Shown piece by piece: positions 23,227-25,953 of a DNA stretch of 25,953 bases (positions are counted from its first letter, which is position 1; every line of letters begins with the position of its first letter). The DNA is from JBBAFS01 sp041655255. GTDB lineage: Bacteria > Spirochaetota > Spirochaetia > Sphaerochaetales > Sphaerochaetaceae. Location of the stretch: positions 1-25,953 of the forward strand of contig JBBAFS010000019.1 in NCBI GenBank assembly GCA_041655255.1, in the 5' to 3' direction. The position numbers and the translations under genes were made by a program. Below the pieces are notes generated by a model, which saw only the letters and a program-made list of their open reading frames with translations, made no database searches and was not told the origin of the DNA.

Positions 23227-23267
23227 AAAAAACAATTCTTGCCCGCAACCTTTTGGTACGGGCAAGA
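23227..23267 (-). terminator. Terminator-like hairpin between tuf and rpsJ
   Basis: On the minus strand the stem TCTTGCCCG/CGGGCAAGA (9 bp), a small internal mismatch, ACC/GGT and an AAAA loop are followed after 4 nt by six T residues (23227-23232). It starts 10 nt after the tuf stop. The T-run directly precedes the rpsJ Shine-Dalgarno GGAGG. No promoter fits between this hairpin and rpsJ, so S10-operon transcription probably depends on readthrough past it. This would give more tuf mRNA than ribosomal-protein mRNA. Confidence 0.75.
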
Positions 23268-23277
23268 GTTAAGCTTC

Positions 23278-24468
23278 TTATTCGATAACCTCGATAACTT
23301 GTCCCGAAGCGACGGTTTTTCCACCCTCACGAATAGCAAAGCGTAATCCTTTGTCCATTGCAATTGGGTTGATTAAATCAACTTCGATTTCAGTGTTATC
23401 TCCAGGAAGTACCATCTGCTTGCCTTCTGGGAGGTTTACAGATCCAGTGATGTCAGTTGTTCTGAAATAGAACTGTGGTCGGTATCCGCTAAAGAATGGG
23501 GAGTGTCTTCCACCCTCTTCTTTGCTTAATACGTAGACAGTACCTTTGAACTTCTGGTGTGGTGTGATGGTCTTGGGTTTAGCAAGAACTTGACCACGGA
23601 ATACATCGTTTTTGTCAATTCCCTCGAGAAGTGCACCAATGTTATCACCTGCTTGTCCTTCATCGAGAAGTTTGTTGAACATCTCAACACCGGTACAAAC
23701 GGTATCTTTGGTTGGTTTAATTCCGACAATCGATACAGGATCGTTGACGTGGAGAATACCACGCTCGATTCTTCCTGTTACAACTGTACCACGTCCACTA
23801 ATTGAGAAGACGTCTTCAATTGGCATCAAGAATGGTTTGTCAACATCTCGGTCAGGAAGTGGGATGTACGAATCCATTGCATCAAGAAGGTCTTGGATAC
23901 ATTGGACTTTCTCGGGATCATCTGGATGCTCCATAGCTTCAAAAGCTGAACCTTTGATGATTGGAGTGTTATCACCATCAAATCCTTGAGCGGAGAGAAG
24001 ATCTCTCATCTCTTCTTCAACAAGCTCGATAAGATCTGGGTCGTCGACCTGGTCGGTCTTGTTAATAAACACGATAATTGTTGGAACACCAACCTGACGA
24101 GCAAGTAAGATGTGCTCTTTTGTTTGAGCCATAGCACCGTCGGTAGCAGCTACAACTAAGATAGCTCCATCCATTTGGGCAGCACCGGTAATCATGTTTT
24201 TGATGTAGTCGGCGTGTCCGGGACAGTCTACGTGTGCATAGTGTCTGTTATCACTTTCATACTCGACGTGACGAGTGTTAATAGTGATTCCTCTTGCTTT
24301 CTCTTCTGGAGCATTATCAATCTCTTCATAACTTAAGGTTCTGTTTCCAGACTTCTTAGCTGAGTACATCGAAATTGCTGCTGTAAGAGTGGTCTTGCCA
24401 TGGTCTACGTGACCGATGGTACCAACGTTAACGTGTGGCTTCGTTCTCGCGAATTTCTCTTTAGCCAT
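23278..24468 (-). CDS. tuf: Elongation factor Tu
   Basis: EF-Tu delivers aminoacyl-tRNA to the ribosomal A site with GTP. From ATG 24468 there are 396 residues, the normal length. The GTPase domain shows GHVDHGKTT, RGITINT, DCPGHADYIKNM, NKTD and a GSAF switch. Domain 2 has SGRGTVVTGRIERG. Domain 3 ends with RFAIREGGKTVASGQVIEVI. The in-frame extension to 24630 has no family similarity. AAGGAGG directly before the ATG decides the start. It has its own strong promoter and a long leader, and is followed by a terminator-like hairpin. Another tuf copy elsewhere cannot be excluded. Identity is certain. Confidence 0.98.
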   Translation of the reverse strand: MAKEKFARTKPHVNVGTIGHVDHGKTTLTAAISMYSAKKSGNRTLSYEEIDNAPEEKARGITINTRHVEYESDNRHYAHVDCPGHADYIKNMITGAAQMDGAILVVAATDGAMAQTKEHILLARQVGVPTIIVFINKTDQVDDPDLIELVEEEMRDLLSAQGFDGDNTPIIKGSAFEAMEHPDDPEKVQCIQDLLDAMDSYIPLPDRDVDKPFLMPIEDVFSISGRGTVVTGRIERGILHVNDPVSIVGIKPTKDTVCTGVEMFNKLLDEGQAGDNIGALLEGIDKNDVFRGQVLAKPKTITPHQKFKGTVYVLSKEEGGRHSPFFSGYRPQFYFRTTDITGSVNLPEGKQMVLPGDNTEIEVDLINPIAMDKGLRFAIREGGKTVASGQVIEVIE

Positions 24469-24478
24469 CAGTTCCTCC

Positions 24479-24500
24479 TTGTGATCTCTTTGTATCACAA
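24479..24500 (-). promoter_or_regulatory. Stem-loop immediately 5' of the tuf Shine-Dalgarno
   Basis: On the minus strand TTGTGAT-ACAAAGAG-ATCACAA is a perfect 7-bp stem with an 8-nt loop, and the GGAGG of tuf begins directly at its 3' foot. Such a stem could keep the ribosome site exposed or be bound by a regulator. The stem is AT-rich and of modest stability. Confidence 0.5.
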
Positions 24501-24519
24501 AAAATTTGTTCTTATTCCA

Positions 24520-24538
24520 TAAAGGCAAGACGCCTTTA
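24520..24538 (-). promoter_or_regulatory. Second stem-loop in the tuf leader
   Basis: TAAAGGC-GTCTT-GCCTTTA on the minus strand gives a perfect 7-bp stem with a 5-nt loop. About 16 nt downstream comes a T6 run, too far for an ordinary terminator. It may be one part of an attenuator or a folded leader domain. Confidence 0.45.
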
Positions 24539-24739
24539 GTTTTATCAAACATTTGAGACAAACTGATACTGTGGATATGAGCGAAAATAAGGGATCCAGA
24601 GGTCGATACCCATCTAGTGAACACCGACATAGTACAGAATTGTAAAAATCAATCTGCAGCCTGGAACCACCTTATCATCCATTCGGTTTATCCGGACGAT
24701 CGGTTTGGCTCTGACATCGCCAATTAAGGCGACCTTGCA

Positions 24740-24768
24740 AATATAGAGGGTTTGTGTAGTTGTGTCAA
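24740..24768 (-). promoter_or_regulatory. Sigma-70 promoter of tuf
   Basis: On the minus strand TTGACA (24763-24768, perfect), 17 nt, then TATATT (24740-24745, 5 of 6). This is the best promoter in the window. Upstream AT-rich sequence includes two copies of AAATTGAT (24782-24789 and 24791-24798), which may serve as an UP-like element. The promoter lies about 50 nt after the rpsG stop, so tuf is probably expressed both from it and by readthrough. Confidence 0.8.
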
Positions 24769-24802
24769 CACACTCACCCTCATCAATTTGATCAATTTAT
24801 GT

Positions 24803-24819
24803 TGTATATGCTTTATACA
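24803..24819 (-). repeat. AT-rich inverted repeat just after rpsG
   Basis: TGTATA-TGCTT-TATACA is a 6-bp perfect stem, 2 nt beyond the rpsG stop codon. It is too weak and lacks a following T-run, so it is not called a terminator. Confidence 0.35.
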
Positions 24820-24821
24820 TA

Positions 24822-25292
24822 TTAACGATTGTGAGAAGAGAACGCTTTGTTTGCTTCGGCCATACGGTGGGTATCTTCTTTCTTTTTGAAAGCAGATCCT
24901 GTGTTGGCAATAGCATCCAATAATTCAGACGATAATTTCTCACTCATCGATTTCCCACTGCGAGCTCGAGCTGCTGTGATAATCCATCTCATAGCTAACG
25001 CTTCTCGGCGGCTCTCTTTTACTTCAATAGGCACTTGGTATGTTGCTCCACCAACTCGTCGTGATTTAACTTCGACAACTGGTTTTACATTCTCAAGAGC
25101 CTTCAGAAACACTTCAAGTGGTTTTTCTCCACTTTTGTCTCCAACAATAGTTAAGGCATCGTAAAAAATACGAGAACTTAACGATTTTTTGCCATCGAGC
25201 ATCATGCGACGGATAAATTTCTCAACTAAGACGCTGTCATATACTGCATCGGGGAGAATCTCACGCACTGGGGCGACAGTTCTTCTTGCCAT
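24822..25292 (-). CDS. rpsG: 30S ribosomal protein S7
   Basis: S7 organises the 3' major domain of 16S rRNA and touches E-site tRNA. The 156 residues include MARRTVAPVREILPDAVYDS, RRMMLDGKKSLSSRIFYDAL, VKSRRVGGATYQVPIEVKES and ALAMRWIITAARARSGKSMS, then HRMAEANKAFSSHNR. It follows rpsL by 12 nt. In many bacteria fusA comes next; here a promoter and tuf do. In E. coli S7 represses the str operon; no such site was identified. Identity is certain. Confidence 0.97.
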   Translation of the reverse strand: MARRTVAPVREILPDAVYDSVLVEKFIRRMMLDGKKSLSSRIFYDALTIVGDKSGEKPLEVFLKALENVKPVVEVKSRRVGGATYQVPIEVKESRREALAMRWIITAARARSGKSMSEKLSSELLDAIANTGSAFKKKEDTHRMAEANKAFSSHNR

Positions 25293-25304
25293 ATTCTGCC
25301 TCCC

Positions 25305-25679
25305 TTAAGCTTTTGGCTTTTTAGCACCGTATTTAGAACGGCTGCTTCTTCGTCCATCGACTCCCAAGGTGTCTTTCGCACCACGAACAACGTGGTAACG
25401 GACTCCTGGAAGGTCCTTTACTCTTCCACCACGCAACAAGACCACTGAGTGTTCTTGAAGGTTGTGTCCAATTCCTGGGATATAAGCGGTCACTTCGATT
25501 CCATTAGAAAGACGCACTCTGGCAACCTTTCTTAGAGCCGAGTTAGGCTTTTTAGGTGTGACGGTCATAACACGGGTACAAACGCCACGCTTTTGGGGAC
25601 ATCCTTGCAAAGCGGGTGATTTAGTCTTATTCACCTTTGAAGTTCGTCCCTTGCGAACTAACTGGTTAATTGTAGGCAT
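25305..25679 (-). CDS. rpsL: 30S ribosomal protein S12
   Basis: S12 lies at the decoding centre and sets accuracy. The 124 residues show MPTINQLVRKGRTSKVNKTK, CPQKRGVCTRVMTVTPKKPN, then SALRKVARVRLSNGIEVTAY and LLRGGRVKDLPGVRYHVVRG. Lys43 and Lys88, whose replacement gives streptomycin resistance in other bacteria, are both the wild-type residue, and the Asp that RimO methylthiolates (KDLPG) is present. AAGGGAG stands 11 nt before the ATG. A candidate promoter lies about 55-80 nt upstream. Identity is certain. Confidence 0.97.
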   Translation of the reverse strand: MPTINQLVRKGRTSKVNKTKSPALQGCPQKRGVCTRVMTVTPKKPNSALRKVARVRLSNGIEVTAYIPGIGHNLQEHSVVLLRGGRVKDLPGVRYHVVRGAKDTLGVDGRRSSRSKYGAKKPKA

Positions 25680-25733
25680 CTAACGATACACTCCCTTATT
25701 CAATCGTAACAACCACTACTGGCTGATATGTGC

Positions 25734-25760
25734 GGTATACAAACCGCTATAGTATGTCAA
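25734..25760 (-). promoter_or_regulatory. Candidate promoter of rpsL-rpsG
   Basis: On the minus strand TTGACA (25755-25760, perfect) precedes TATACC (25734-25739) by 15 nt, a short spacer. An inverted repeat GCGGT-N6-ACCGC (25732-25747) lies over the spacer and -10, in a position where a regulator or the geometry could affect use. The -10 and spacing are weak, so this is tentative. Confidence 0.45.
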
Positions 25761-25799
25761 AATCCGAAGTCAGCATGTAAGATTTTCTCTTTATCACTG

Positions 25800-25828
25800 C
25801 TTCAGAGGAGGTTAATCTTCCTCTGAAG
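25800..25828 (-). repeat. 10-bp inverted repeat spanning the end of the upstream gene (probable rpoC)
   Basis: CTTCAGAGGA-N9-TCCTCTGAAG is a perfect 10-bp stem with a 9-nt loop that contains the stop codon. The minus-strand sequence after it (CAGTGATAAAGAGAAAATC) has no T-run, so it is not a standard intrinsic terminator. It may be a processing or mRNA-stability element between probable rpoC and rpsL. Confidence 0.65.
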
Positions 25829-25953
25829 TGTCGTAAATCTCACCTTCGGACATGATTTCTTCAATCTCTTCTAAAGAAGAATCGTCGTACATCGCACGGC
25901 GAGAACCCATCAATGATTGAACCCTTTCACCAAGATCAATTTGATTCTCATCT
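25812..25953 (-). CDS. rpoC: C-terminal end of a gene, very probably RNA polymerase beta' subunit (rpoC), cut by window edge
   Basis: An open frame enters from the right edge and ends at TAA (25812-25814), giving 46 complete codons: DENQIDLGERVQSLMGSRRA, then MYDDSSLEEIEEIMSEGEIY and DTSEED. It is acidic, especially at the end, with no catalytic motif visible. The rpoC call is from position: rpoB-rpoC-rpsL-rpsG is the common order in bacteria including spirochaetes, and beta' proteins often end in a poorly conserved charged tail. The conserved beta' core is outside the window, so the sequence itself does not prove it. A 130-nt gap with a hairpin and promoter separates it from rpsL. Confidence 0.6.
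   Translation of the reverse strand, partial: DENQIDLGERVQSLMGSRRAMYDDSSLEEIEEIMSEGEIYDTSEED

Larger units (their letters stand above)
24469..24733 (-). other. Long untranslated leader of tuf
   Basis: Between the predicted tuf promoter (transcription start expected near 24733) and the tuf ATG lie about 265 nt with no convincing gene. It contains TCGCC/GGCGA (24717-24732) at its 5' end, a direct repeat TCGGTTT, an imperfect GGGtATC/GATcCCC-type hairpin and two clear hairpins near tuf (listed separately). I found no tRNA: there is no TTCGAAT-like T-loop and no acceptor pairing. No known riboswitch class was recognised. A regulatory leader is inferred only from length and structure. Confidence 0.5.

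Noticed and set aside
24469..24630. N-terminal extension of EF-Tu by 54 residues
   Set aside because: EF-Tu begins MAKEKFARTKPHVNVG with AAGGAGG directly upstream of 24468. The extension reads through the structured leader and resembles nothing.
24560..24720. Possible tRNA or other small structured RNA in the tuf leader
   Set aside because: I looked for a T-loop (TTCRANY), a CCA-adjacent acceptor stem and a seven-base anticodon loop. None fits. The hairpins are better treated as leader structure.
1..25953. Mobile elements, CRISPR arrays, phage or defence genes
   Set aside because: No transposase, integrase, spaced repeats, terminal inverted repeats or toxin-antitoxin pairs were seen. The gene content is continuous core housekeeping.

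Overview
This window is a bacterial chromosomal segment, somewhat AT-rich by eye, made almost entirely of core housekeeping genes transcribed on the minus strand. Read in the direction of transcription (right to left), it starts with the acidic C-terminus of a gene that is very probably rpoC. It then runs through rpsL-rpsG, tuf, and one long ribosomal block: rpsJ-rplC-rplD-rplW-rplB-rpsS-rplV-rpsC-rplP-rpmC-rpsQ (S10), rplN-rplX-rplE-rpsZ-rpsH-rplF-rplR-rpsE-rpmD-rplO-secY (spc) and rpmJ-rpsM-rpsK-rpsD-rpoA-rplQ (alpha). A strong hairpin follows rplQ. The next unit, with its own consensus promoter, is rny-ymdB-tlyA (RNase Y, a YmdB phosphodiesterase, an rRNA methyltransferase). After one plus-strand gene (a membrane-anchored GerMN-domain protein) comes a tight chain ptsI-der-HAD phosphatase-coiled-coil protein. 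The window ends in the N-terminal part of grpE, which has its own promoter.

The organism looks like a spirochaete; this is inference. It rests on the order tuf-rpsJ...rplQ with grpE close behind, the absence of adk, map and infA between secY and rpmJ, and the N-terminally anchored coiled-coil protein resembling the spirochaete 'SpiroCoCo' type. fusA is absent between rpsG and tuf. No mobile element, CRISPR array, tRNA or rRNA was found.

Functionally the window encodes much of the protein-synthesis machinery: 28 ribosomal proteins, EF-Tu, the RNA polymerase alpha subunit and the SecY channel. It adds RNA turnover (RNase Y, YmdB), ribosome maturation (TlyA, Der), protein folding (GrpE), and sugar-uptake energising or signalling (PTS enzyme I).

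There is no obvious undescribed multi-gene system. The points that most merit a second look are: (1) a run of Phe/Tyr-x-Trp-acidic motifs in the acidic tail of the coiled-coil protein; (2) a terminator-like hairpin between tuf and rpsJ whose U-tract abuts the rpsJ Shine-Dalgarno; (3) a roughly 265-nt structured leader of tuf ending in a stem-loop beside its Shine-Dalgarno. Several starts were placed by Shine-Dalgarno position, including GTG starts for rpsS, rpsK, rplW, tlyA and the HAD gene. The only gene-free stretch above 300 bases is the tuf leader and promoter region (24469-24821).
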